From: Streptomyces sp. ISL-98
GTDB taxonomy: Bacteria > Actinomycetota > Actinomycetes > Streptomycetales > Streptomycetaceae
Assembly: GCF_018614055.1 (NCBI RefSeq)
Contig: NZ_JAGGPB010000025.1
Location: forward strand, 62,001 to 126,000
Length of the DNA stretch: 64,000 bases
Reading direction: 5' to 3'
The position numbers were made by a program, and so were the translations under genes. The notes beneath the pieces were generated by a model, which made no database searches, was not told the origin of the DNA, and was given only the letters and a program-made list of their open reading frames with translations. Shown here piece after piece: positions 1 to 7,733 of the stretch (positions within the stretch are counted from its first letter, which is position 1; each line of letters starts with the position of its first letter).

Positions 1-233
1 CGACTGCGGGCCCGGCACCGGCTGCAGGAGCCGCAGGGCGACGTCACCGGGTCTCGGATGAAAGCTGCCCTCGGCACACGATCGCGCGAAGGCCGCCTAC
101 ACCGCCGGTGAACAGCTAAGACCCGCCCCAAGTCCGACCCTCGTTCGAAGCTCGAAGACAAGCAACAAGCTCATCATCGGTGCCACCGGACTCACCTGCG
201 CCAAGCCCCGCGAAGAACTCCTGAAGCTCAAGC
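1..233. other. no gene recognised
   Basis: I see no convincing coding region in this left edge. Short open frames exist on both strands but none has a ribosome binding site or a recognisable motif. It lies downstream of the minus-strand nadE gene and could hold its terminator. Confidence 0.4.
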
Positions 234-1064
234 TCAGGGTGCGACGGGCAGCTGGCGCTTGTGCTCGGTGAGGCGATAGCGGCGGACGATCGACTGAAAG
301 GCCGGCTCGCCCACGGGCTTGCCCTCCAGGAAGTCGTCGATCTCGTCGTACGTCACCCCGAGGGCGTCCTCGTCGGGCTTGCCGGGATCGAGCGTCTCCA
401 GGTCCGCCGTCGGGGTCTTCCACACCAGCTTGGCCGGGGCACCCAGCGTCTGCGCCACGGCCCGCACCCGGCGCTTGGTCAGCCCCGTCAGCGGTACGAC
501 ATCGGCCGCGCCGTCTCCGTACTTCGTGAAGAACCCCGAGACCGCCTCGGCCGCGTGGTCGGTGCCCACGACCAGACCGTCGTGCGCGCCCGCGACCGCG
601 TACTGCGCGATCATCCGCTGCCGGGCCTTGATGTTGCCCTGCACGAAGTCCTGATGGTGCGCGTCCCGGAAGGTCACCCCACCGGCCAGCGAAGCAGCCA
701 GCGAGGCATCGCTCGCGGACTTCACGTCCACGGTCAGGACCCGATCGGCGTTGATGAAGCCCAAGGCGAGCTGAGCGTCCTTCTCGTCCGCCTGGACCCC
801 GTACGGCAGACGCATGGCATAGAAGGTCGCGTCGTGCCCGGCGGTACGGGCCCGCTCCACCGCGAGCTGGCACAGCCGCCCCGCGGTCGTGGAATCCACA
901 CCACCGCTGATACCGAGAACCAGCGACCGCAGCCCCGTCGAGGTCAGCCGCTCGGCGAGGAAGGCCACCCGGCGCTCGATCTCCAGTTCCGGGTCGAAAC
1001 TCTCGGACACCTGGAGATCGCGGGCGATCTCCTGCTGCAGGGTGCTGGACGCCGGGTCGGTCAC
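234..1064 (-). CDS. nadE: NAD(+) synthase, ammonia-dependent
   Basis: Adenylates nicotinate adenine dinucleotide and amidates it to NAD+, the last cytoplasmic step of NAD biosynthesis. The protein is 276 residues, matching the ammonia-dependent bacterial family (E. coli NadE is about 275). The ATP-pyrophosphatase P-loop SGGVDST is at about residues 53-59. Other family blocks are visible: FTKYGDGAADVVPL, and the C-terminal WKTPTADLE and DPGKPDEDALGVTYDEID. There is no glutaminase domain, so it should use free ammonia. I chose the GTG at 1064 because AAGGAG lies 6 bases before it; the frame stays open upstream but that part does not look like the family. It stands alone on the minus strand. Confidence 0.95.
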   Translation of the reverse strand: MTDPASSTLQQEIARDLQVSESFDPELEIERRVAFLAERLTSTGLRSLVLGISGGVDSTTAGRLCQLAVERARTAGHDATFYAMRLPYGVQADEKDAQLALGFINADRVLTVDVKSASDASLAASLAGGVTFRDAHHQDFVQGNIKARQRMIAQYAVAGAHDGLVVGTDHAAEAVSGFFTKYGDGAADVVPLTGLTKRRVRAVAQTLGAPAKLVWKTPTADLETLDPGKPDEDALGVTYDEIDDFLEGKPVGEPAFQSIVRRYRLTEHKRQLPVAP

Positions 1065-1429
1065 GGCTGCTCCTTGTGGTCGGTCGTGGTGACAAGAGCG
1101 GAGGGCAGAGGGACTCCGCGCTCCCGACTCTATGCCGCGCGACGACCAGGCCCGCGGACAGGGGTGGGCCGGACGATGCACCTTCCCGAATGATCAACAG
1201 ACCGGAAGGCGTCGGGCAGTCCCGAGCTGCAGCTGGGACCAGGAGGCACGCCCGTACAGCCGCCAGCCGGCTCCGACGGTTCCCTCACCACGGGACGGCT
1301 GGACCTGCTCCCGCCACGTCGAGCACGCCGAGGAGATCGCGACAGTAATCTCCGACCCTGAGCTGCACACCTTCCCCGCGGCACTCCGGACACGCCGCAA
1401 GCCCTGGGCTCGCAATACCAGCGGATGAC

Positions 1430-1640
1430 CGCGGGCACAGCTCGTTGAGAATGCGGGCCCAGGTGCCGTCAATCTGCCAGTGCCGGAAGACCGAGTACGC
1501 GGTCCCCACGGCCCGTACCGCTCGGGCGCGTCGCGCCACAGTGACCCCGGGTCCGGGGCCGCCCCCCAGATCCCGTCGAAGACCTGCCGACGGACCCAGG
1601 GCCGTCCGCCCATCCTCGGCACCGCGATCCGCTCGCCTGA
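1430..1640 (-). pseudogene. IS5-family transposase relic
   Basis: Minus-strand fragments of an IS5-type transposase N-terminal region lie in two frames. One reads GRPWVRRQVFDGIWGA and WRDAPERYGPWG. The next frame continues with the expected YSVFRHWQIDGTWARIL. The family pattern (C/LWRDLPERYGPW, then W..DGTW..IL) is therefore split by a frameshift and the rest of the gene is missing. No terminal inverted repeats were identified. This is a dead remnant between nadE and the DUF2867 operon. Confidence 0.75.
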
Positions 1641-1666
1641 GGCAGGAGGGCCCCGTCCCCCAATCA

Positions 1667-1694
1667 CATACGTACATGCATGCACGTATGTATG
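1667..1694. promoter_or_regulatory. palindromic operator of the DUF2867/TetR operon
   Basis: A 28-base near-perfect palindrome starts catacgtaca and ends cgtatgtatg; only two symmetric positions mismatch. It ends 33 bases before the first start codon of the operon encoding a TetR regulator. Size and placement fit an autoregulatory TetR operator. The link to this regulator is inferred. Confidence 0.7.
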
Positions 1695-1727
1695 ATGCGA
1701 AGAAGTGGACCCAGAGGGAGGAACGCC

Positions 1728-2177
1728 ATGGCGCAACAGGTACGTCAAGTCGAAGTGACCGACCCGATCGCCACCGCTCAGCGGTACGACTACGCCGATG
1801 CCTTCGAACTTCGCCTGTCCGAACCGGACCCGCACTCGCCCGAAACCTGGGTCCGGGCCGGGTTGGACTCCACCCCGAAGTGGGTGGACCGGGTCGCGGA
1901 GCTGCTGGGAATGCGCAGCGCGCCGGCGGAGTCGGCGGACCGGGTGGGCGATTTCCGGGTCATCGACTCCGGCCCCGATGTGGTCCATCTCCAGACGTCC
2001 CTGCCACTGATGCGCGTAGTCCTCGTGGGGCGTCGGGTCGAGCCGACTCGCAGAATGTTCACCAGCGTTCTCCACTACCGGCGGCCGGTGCTTGCTCGAC
2101 TCATCTGGGCGGTCGTCGGCATCGGTCATCGGCGGGCGGCACGGCAGTTGATCACCAGCAAGATCTCGGCCAAGTGA
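1728..2177 (+). CDS. DUF2867-type protein, first copy
   Basis: A 149-residue protein that I assign to the DUF2867 group from its overall pattern: an ADAFEL start, a PETWVRAGLD..PKWVDRV helix, then DFRVID, VVHLQTSLPLMRVVLVGR and a closing RP.LARLIWAVV segment. The molecular function of this group is not known to me. The ATG at 1728 has AGGGAGG close upstream and follows the palindromic operator. It is the first gene of a three-gene operon; 12 bases separate it from the TetR gene, and the third gene encodes a second, longer DUF2867-like protein. Expression is probably induced when the TetR protein binds a ligand. Confidence 0.7.
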   Translation: MAQQVRQVEVTDPIATAQRYDYADAFELRLSEPDPHSPETWVRAGLDSTPKWVDRVAELLGMRSAPAESADRVGDFRVIDSGPDVVHLQTSLPLMRVVLVGRRVEPTRRMFTSVLHYRRPVLARLIWAVVGIGHRRAARQLITSKISAK

Positions 2178-2189
2178 TCGGAGCAAGGC

Positions 2190-2816
2190 ATGGGTGACGA
2201 GACACGGGAGAGGTTGACCCAGGCCAATCGCAGCCTGCGCACCCGCACCGCGCTGCTCGAGTCGGCCGCGCGGGGCTTGTCCCGCTACGGCTACGGCAAC
2301 CTCGTGCTCGAGCAGGTGGCCAAGGACGCCGGGTACACGCGCGGCGCGCTTTATCACCAGTTCAAGGACAAACAGGACTTGACCCTGGCCGTGACCGAGT
2401 GGGTCTACGAGACCTGGGACCAGGAGGTGGGCCGGTTCGTCGAGCAGGAGCAAGATCCCGTCGCGGCGCTGCTCACCCTTGCCCGCGGTCACGCCGTCTT
2501 CTGCCGGCGCGACATCGCGCGGGTGGCGATCGCGCTGAGGCTTGAGTTCTCCGGTCAGGACCATCCGGTGGGGCGCTCGGTGGAGGAGGGCTACGCAACG
2601 CTCATCACGCTCTGCGAGCATCTGGTCAAAGCCGGGCGCAAGGCTGCAACGATCCCGTCCGGCCCGCCGGCCAGAACTGTCGCACTCGCCTTCGTCGGCG
2701 CACTCGAGGGGACCGTGATCGCGCTGGCAGGGCAGGTACGGCATGACGAGCTGCTCGCGGCCCGTACCGTCGCCGGCGTACTCGGACTCGATCCCCTTGC
2801 TGTCACACGTCATTGA
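2190..2816 (+). CDS. TetR-family transcriptional regulator
   Basis: A 208-residue repressor. The N-terminal TetR helix-turn-helix spans about residues 20-65, with YGYGNLVLEQVAKDAGYTRG followed by ALYHQFKDKQDL. The C-terminal half is the usual helical ligand domain (RDIARVAIALRLEF, LVKAGRKAA). It sits between two DUF2867-like genes in one operon, so it most likely represses its own operon through the palindrome at 1667-1694. The ligand cannot be deduced from sequence. Confidence 0.9.
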   Translation: MGDETRERLTQANRSLRTRTALLESAARGLSRYGYGNLVLEQVAKDAGYTRGALYHQFKDKQDLTLAVTEWVYETWDQEVGRFVEQEQDPVAALLTLARGHAVFCRRDIARVAIALRLEFSGQDHPVGRSVEEGYATLITLCEHLVKAGRKAATIPSGPPARTVALAFVGALEGTVIALAGQVRHDELLAARTVAGVLGLDPLAVTRH

Positions 2817-2833
2817 CCACGGAGGACCACGAC

Positions 2834-3430
2834 ATGAAACTCCCGGCCACCGCACACACCTGCCAGCCCTGGCGCATCCACGAGATCACGCACGACTTCC
2901 GACTCGAGGATGTGTGGGCGTTGTCGACGCCCGGCGGCCCGGACGACTTCCCGCGGCTGGTGCAACAGTTCGTGTCGGGCGACACGTCGGACAATCCCTC
3001 CCTCGTCGCGCGCACACTCTTCGCAATCCGTTGGAAACTCGGGAAACTCCTCGGCTGGGACGCTCCTGACTCCGGCCTCGGCTCCCGGGTACCGACGCTG
3101 CGCGACCGGTTGCCGGCGGACCTCCGTGACGCGCCACCGGGAACCGAATTCCGCGGGGGCCCGTTCACCTCGCTCTACCTCACCTACGACGAGTGGGCGG
3201 CGGAGGCGGCCAACCGGACCGTGCACGCGTTGATCCACATGGGCTGGGTCCAGGACGAGACCGGCGGCTGCCGCGGCCAGATGGCCGTGCTGGTGAAACC
3301 CAACGGCCTGATCGGGAAGGCGTACATGGCCGCGATCGCGCCACTGCGACGCCTGGTCGTGTTCCCGTCGATGCTGCGCGGGATCGAACGGGACTGGCAG
3401 GCCGGCACGGCCCGGGCGACGAAGAGGTAG
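2834..3430 (+). CDS. DUF2867-type protein, second copy
   Basis: A 198-residue protein with DUF2867-like layout: an N-terminal DFRLEDVWAL.TPGGPDDFPRLV segment, then PFTSLYLTYDEWAAEAANRTVHAL, a MAVLVKPNGLIGKAYMAAIAPLRRL block and a C-terminal basic tail. I chose the ATG at 2834 because GGAGG lies 8 bases upstream; an in-frame TTG at 2813 overlaps the TetR stop but has no better support. It closes the operon with the TetR regulator. The closing LGKAYMAAI/P.RRLVV helix resembles the end of the first copy, suggesting an old duplication. Function unknown. Confidence 0.65.
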   Translation: MKLPATAHTCQPWRIHEITHDFRLEDVWALSTPGGPDDFPRLVQQFVSGDTSDNPSLVARTLFAIRWKLGKLLGWDAPDSGLGSRVPTLRDRLPADLRDAPPGTEFRGGPFTSLYLTYDEWAAEAANRTVHALIHMGWVQDETGGCRGQMAVLVKPNGLIGKAYMAAIAPLRRLVVFPSMLRGIERDWQAGTARATKR

Positions 3431-3601
3431 CCCATGCCCGCCTCAGCCTGCTGTCCGTCGTCGCAGCAGGCCAACGCCCAGCCACGAATCAACGGCCGGT
3501 CAAAGAGGCACGCCTCATCGCGCCTCGGCTCTGGAGGCTGACCGAGAAGGACTGGACAAAATCAGCCGATCATGTGTGCGCCCACTTCTAGAGTCGGACG
3601 T

Positions 3602-4603
3602 ATGAGTGACATGAGCGGCAGGAGCGAAACGAGTGACATCGTCGGCGCCGGCAGGCAGTCGCGGCGCGGCGTGCTGAAAGCGGCCGTGGCCGGGGCGGGG
3701 GCGGTCGCCGCGGTGGGGGCGGGAGCCTCCGTCGCGCACGCGGACGGGCGGCGGCGCGGCTCGCCCACCTTCGTCCTCGTCCACGGCTCCGGGAGCAACT
3801 CCTACGCCTGGTCTGCGGTCTTGGGCGAGCTGGGCCGCGGGCACCGGGCGATCGCGGTCGACCTGCCCGGGCACGGGCCCGGCGCATACTTCCCGGTCTC
3901 CTACCAGGCCCCTCAGGACCTGGAACGGCTGCGCACCGAGCCGTCGCCGATCGCCAAGGTGACGCCGGCGGACTTCGCGGCGCATGTCGTGGGCGTCGTG
4001 CGCGCCGTGTACCGCAACGGCCCTGTGATCCTGGTCGGCCAAAGCCTGGGCGGGGCGACGGTGAACGCGGTCGCCAACCAAGTGCCCGAGCTGATTTCCC
4101 ACTTGGTGTACGCCTCCGCGTTCTGCCCGACGCAGCACGCCTCGGTGCTGCAGCTGATGACGACCCCGGAGGCGTCCTCCAGCGCCCTGTACTGGATACC
4201 CAGTGTCAAGACGCCGCCGGAACTCGGTGTCAGCCGGGTCAACTGGCGCTCCGGTGACCCCGCCTTCTTCGCGGCGGCGAAGGAAGCGCTGGCCAGTGAC
4301 TGGCCGGACGCCGAGGTGCGAGCGCTCCTCAACATTCTGGAGCCGGACGAGTCTGCGGCGATCGGGGCCGGCGACGCCCGGGGGCTGCCGGACAAGTGGG
4401 GGCGGGTGCCGCGTACATATCTGCGGTTCACCAAAGACCGCTCGATCTCGCCGGCGCTGCAGGACCTGATGATCCGCGAGGCGGACGAGACGACGCCGCG
4501 CAACCGCTTCCGCGTACGGTCGCTGGCCGCGCCGCACATTGGTCCGCGGGATGTGGCCGTATGGGCGGACGAACTGGAGCTCGTGGCGCGGATGTGCCGC
4601 TGA
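3602..4603 (+). CDS. Tat-exported alpha/beta hydrolase
   Basis: A 333-residue alpha/beta-fold hydrolase. A twin-arginine signal (QSRRGVLKAAVAGAGAVAAV) at about residues 18-40 and an alanine-rich hydrophobic stretch ending near AHA predict export in folded form. The mature part shows the oxyanion-strand motif LVHGSGSNSYAW, the nucleophile elbow GQSLGG and a late APHIGPRD segment that should hold the catalytic His. It resembles the salicylate-esterase/hydroxynitrile-lyase side of the superfamily. I chose the ATG at 3602; an in-frame ATG at 3572 would place extra residues before the Tat motif. The ribosome binding site is weak. Substrate unknown. Confidence 0.85.
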   Translation: MSDMSGRSETSDIVGAGRQSRRGVLKAAVAGAGAVAAVGAGASVAHADGRRRGSPTFVLVHGSGSNSYAWSAVLGELGRGHRAIAVDLPGHGPGAYFPVSYQAPQDLERLRTEPSPIAKVTPADFAAHVVGVVRAVYRNGPVILVGQSLGGATVNAVANQVPELISHLVYASAFCPTQHASVLQLMTTPEASSSALYWIPSVKTPPELGVSRVNWRSGDPAFFAAAKEALASDWPDAEVRALLNILEPDESAAIGAGDARGLPDKWGRVPRTYLRFTKDRSISPALQDLMIREADETTPRNRFRVRSLAAPHIGPRDVAVWADELELVARMCR

Positions 4604-4877
4604 GCGTTCCAGGTATTTCCGCACGCCTGATGGGCCACACTCTCAGCGATCCCGACCCCGCCGTACTCGCGCATGTGGTCTTCGCCCTGTGTGTCGAAGC
4701 CACCGGCCATCAGGGGCGGCGGCCAACTCCCCTGGACATGCTGGTGCGGCGAGGACGAGGAAACCGCGATCCGCGCCGAGTTGACGGGCCGGCGGGCCCA
4801 CCACGCGCCCGCCCGCCTGCCCCCCCCCCGCTCAGATGCGGGTGTATCTCCGCGCCCTCCCACTGGGTGGGTTGTCT
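4604..4877. other. gene-free stretch with a poly-C run
   Basis: No coding frame is supported here. A run of ten C residues lies at 4820-4829, just before the ISL3 relic. The stretch is probably decayed sequence between the hydrolase gene and the imine reductase gene. Confidence 0.4.
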
Positions 4878-4990
4878 GCCGTCGACCTGCTCGGCGAACG
4901 TCCGTCGGGAGCAGAACTCGCGGCCACAGAAGAACTACCGGATCCCCAGCCGGACAACGACCGTCCGCACGCCCGACGGCCGCTCGACAG
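4878..4990 (-). pseudogene. ISL3-family transposase zinc-binding relic
   Basis: On the minus strand one frame reads VVVRLGIR, a TAG stop at 4937-4935, then FFCGREFCSRRTFAEQVDG. The ISL3 transposase N-terminal zinc-binding region normally reads like VRRFFC....C.RRTFAEQV, so the cysteine pair and RRTFAEQ block are retained but interrupted by a stop. Neither the rest of the transposase nor the element ends are visible. Confidence 0.6.
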
Positions 4991-5068
4991 CTTCCCGGCG
5001 ATCTCGTCATACATGCGGATCGACCCAGCCTCCCGTGGCCGCGACCAAGGGGCTTCCAGAGGTCTCCC

Positions 5069-5099
5069 TTGACCTCAATTGCGGTTCAGGTTCTAGCGT
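5069..5099 (+). promoter_or_regulatory. MerR-type promoter of the imine reductase gene
   Basis: A TTGACC -35 box at 5069-5074 and a TAGCGT -10 box at 5094-5099 are separated by 19 bases, the over-long spacing typical of MerR/SoxR-activated promoters. The spacer carries the imperfect inverted repeat ACCTCAA-N6-TTCAGGT. It points into the gene starting at 5171. No merR gene is adjacent, so the activator would act from elsewhere. Confidence 0.7.
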
Positions 5100-5170
5100 G
5101 ACGTTGCGCGCATCACCCGTGGCGGCCCGGACGGGCTGGGACCACTGCAACCTGGGAGAGAACGACTTCA

Positions 5171-6064
5171 ATGAACACTGCCTCAGAACGAACCGATGCC
5201 CAGCCGGCCGTGACCGTGATCGGTTTGGGCGAGATGGGCTTCGCACTCGCCGGCGCCTTCCTGGATGGCCGGCACCCGACCACGGTCTGGAACCGTACTC
5301 CGGAGAAAGCCGACTCCCTGGTCGCCAGGGGGGCCGAGCGGGCCGCAACCGTCCGTGACGCCGTTGCCGCAAGTCCTCTTGTGGTCGTCAGCGTGAAGGG
5401 CAATGCCATTGCCCGCGAGGTTCTGGAATCATCGGGTGACACACTTTCCGGCCGCGCCGTGCTCAACCTCACGGACGGGACATCAACAGAGGCCAGGGCC
5501 GTGGCCGAGTGGGTCAAGGACCAGGGCGCGCAGTACCTCCACGGGCAGATCATGACGATCGCTCCGGGCATCGGGGGCGCGGAGACGGTGATCTTCTACG
5601 GCGGCTCCGACGCCGTGTACGACGACTATCGGCCGGCGCTCCAGCTCATCGGTGGCCGGGGAACCCTGATCTCGGCCGACGCCGGCGTACCGACCCTGTA
5701 CGGGATGGCCGTGCACGGCACCATGTGGGGCACGCTCAACGGATTCCTGCACGCAGCCGCTCTGCTGTCCAGCGAGGGCATCGAGGTGAAGCGATTCTTG
5801 GACGACGCCGGCCCGTCCGTTGCCGCACTCCTGGCATCCTTCCCGATGATCGCCGACGAAGTCGACCGCAGTGAGTACGCAACGCAGTACGGAGCGCTCC
5901 AGCACCACCGGCCCTCGGTCGAGGACCTGGTCCGCGAGAGCAGGGCACGGAACATCGACGCCGAATTCCCCGGCTACACACTCGGCCTCGTAAACAAGGC
6001 CGTGGAAGACGGCCATGCCAAGGACAGCTACTCGCGTCTGATCGAGCACTTCAGGAAGCAGTGA
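5171..6064 (+). CDS. NAD(P)-dependent imine-reductase-like dehydrogenase
   Basis: A 297-residue member of the 6-phosphogluconate/beta-hydroxyacid dehydrogenase superfamily, closest in pattern to imine reductases. The N-terminal Rossmann motif VIGLGEMGFALAGAF is at about 15-30, followed by TTVWNRTPEKAD, the usual IRED NADPH-binding signature. A long helix (MWGTLNGFLHAAALL) starts the C-terminal dimerisation domain, which ends with the IRED-like LIEHFRKQ tail. Such enzymes reduce cyclic imines and sometimes perform reductive amination. GGGAGAG precedes the ATG. A MerR-type promoter about 70 bases upstream suggests induction by a small molecule or oxidant. The natural substrate cannot be read from sequence. 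Confidence 0.85.
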   Translation: MNTASERTDAQPAVTVIGLGEMGFALAGAFLDGRHPTTVWNRTPEKADSLVARGAERAATVRDAVAASPLVVVSVKGNAIAREVLESSGDTLSGRAVLNLTDGTSTEARAVAEWVKDQGAQYLHGQIMTIAPGIGGAETVIFYGGSDAVYDDYRPALQLIGGRGTLISADAGVPTLYGMAVHGTMWGTLNGFLHAAALLSSEGIEVKRFLDDAGPSVAALLASFPMIADEVDRSEYATQYGALQHHRPSVEDLVRESRARNIDAEFPGYTLGLVNKAVEDGHAKDSYSRLIEHFRKQ

Positions 6065-6155
6065 GCGCGGGCGGACGACGCTGTCTGCTGAACGAAGGTG
6101 CTGCCGGCCCAACTGAAGACATAGGGGCTGAGCGTGCCGTCTTCGGGGCCGCAAC

Positions 6156-6983
6156 TCATCCTCGCCGTCTCATCGCTTGTGCCAGGCGTGGGAGCTCCTC
6201 GTGCAGCAGACGGCCGACCAGCGCACCGCCGAAGACGACAACTCCCACGCCGACCAGCCAGGACTGGAGGACCAGGACGGTGCCGAAGGAACCGTAGGTG
6301 ACCGCGTTGGATGCGATCAACGGCGAGAAGACGAGCTGGGAGAAGACCCTGAGACCGAGCAGCCCGATCACGGTGGCCACCGCGCCGGGCAACAGGGCGC
6401 GCCAGCTGACCCGCCCACCGAGCAGCATGCGCTGCGACCACCAGAAGAACAGGACGGCGCTCAGCGATGCTGCGAAGGCGCCCGCCGGGGACTCGCGCCG
6501 CAGCGTGGTGGTCGCGGAGACGAAGAGGTAGCCGGTGAGCACGACGAGCCACACCACATGCCGCCACCTGGCCCACCAGCGCCCCGGGGGAAGATCCCAG
6601 ACCATCTCGTAGCCTGTCTGCACTGCTGCCCCAAAGGTCAGGCCGAAGACGGCAAGCGCGACAATGCCGAACGCGGTCGTGGTCCGCAAGGCCTGGCCGG
6701 GCGGGGTGAACAGCTGCTCCACCTGTTCTCTGGCAGCCGTCGACACGCCGAGCCCCTCCCCCAGCCACTGCGCGAAGCCCCGCCCATGCTCCGGGTCGGC
6801 CGAGGAGACAATGATCAGCAGGGGCACCAGCGTCAGGATCCCGAGCGCGGCGAAGCCCAGCGAACGCTGCCACAGGTCGAGATCGCTGCTCCGCCTCCAT
6901 CCGCGTCCGACTGGTGAACGGCTGATCACACGGCGTAGCCGTGCGAAGAGAGAAGACGGGCCTGCGGCACTGGTCATTCGCAT
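6156..6983 (-). CDS. YihY/BrkB family integral membrane protein
   Basis: A 275-residue polytopic membrane protein. Hydrophobic segments include LGFAALGILTLVPLLIIV, TTAFGIVALAVFGLTF, VVWLVVLTGYLFVSA, FAASLSAVLFFWW, ALLPGAVATVIGLLGL and VLVLQSWLVGVGVVVFGGAL. This six-helix arrangement with the conserved YGSFG.VLVLQSWL element near the C-terminus is typical of the YihY/BrkB family (the misnamed ribonuclease BN). Its role is unknown; members have been linked to membrane transport. Convergent with the imine reductase gene and not obviously in an operon. The start is the upstream of two ATGs six bases apart; neither has a strong ribosome binding site. Confidence 0.85.
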   Translation of the reverse strand: MRMTSAAGPSSLFARLRRVISRSPVGRGWRRSSDLDLWQRSLGFAALGILTLVPLLIIVSSADPEHGRGFAQWLGEGLGVSTAAREQVEQLFTPPGQALRTTTAFGIVALAVFGLTFGAAVQTGYEMVWDLPPGRWWARWRHVVWLVVLTGYLFVSATTTLRRESPAGAFAASLSAVLFFWWSQRMLLGGRVSWRALLPGAVATVIGLLGLRVFSQLVFSPLIASNAVTYGSFGTVLVLQSWLVGVGVVVFGGALVGRLLHEELPRLAQAMRRRG

Positions 6984-7733
6984 GTCTGTCGACTACCACG
7001 GTCGATACGTCACCGCGCGAGGGCGCGACGCAGAGGTCCCCCAATATCCTGAAAGGGCAAAGGGCAAAGGATCTGGCGAAGGCCGCCCTCATGTCCGCTG
7101 AACTGCACGAAACGTGGGTCAAGTTCGAAGCGCCGTTCGACCCCAGACGTAAACGAAGAGCTCAGCTTGTTACTTGAGGTCCGTCCGTCTCCGGAAGCTC
7201 GGGTCTGACAGGACGCTGAATAGGGTCGTGCCATGACCAGCACAAAGGGCCGGTGGCCGAAGGTGGGCCTCTCCCTGCCCTTCTGAGCGGTCACGTGGGC
7301 CGGACAGTCAGCCCATACGCCGTGGCTTCGCGCCCACTTCGTGATGGTGGGGCGGCTGAATGCCTGGCCCGTCGCGAGGACTCGTCTCACGTCATCACGA
7401 GCTGCCGGGTATCGGTCTTTCGAGCCGGGGCCGTCCAGGGCCTGGAAGGGAAGGTTTTGGTGCACTGGCTGGGGATGCGGCCGTCGTGCGCAGGTTCCGA
7501 AACCCACGCCGGACCCGCGCGGGAGTGAGTCTGTTCGGTGGCGCCGGCTTCTCCCATGGCCGCCGGAGGACGGCCGCCGGCGGACGGGCGAGGCCGGGAC
7601 GACGGCGTGGCGGAGGGACCGAGTGGCGGTGCCCGTGATGCATGTGGGATCGTACGGCCGGTTGTTACTCGTTGGTATCCGCGAGTCCCATCCCTGTTGT
7701 GCGTATCCCCCACCACGCTCCGAGGATTCCCAC
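6984..7733. other. long non-coding or decayed stretch
   Basis: About 750 bases without a supported gene. On the minus strand near 7255-7450 one frame reads coherently (NLPFQALDGPG, then RRVLATGQAFSRPTITKWARSHGV), resembling a helix-turn-helix segment of a small hypothetical protein, but it has no credible start and its downstream part degenerates. I treat it as a possible relic. The promoter of the lipoprotein gene must lie near the right end. Confidence 0.35.

Noticed and set aside
1..233. Short coherent frame on the plus strand (KLIIGATGLTCAK)
   Set aside because: Reminiscent of an NAD-binding start but no GxxGxxG motif, start or continuation.
4836..5072. 78-codon plus-strand frame starting MRVYLRALPLGG
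   Set aside because: It overlaps the ISL3 relic on the other strand and lacks a ribosome binding site.
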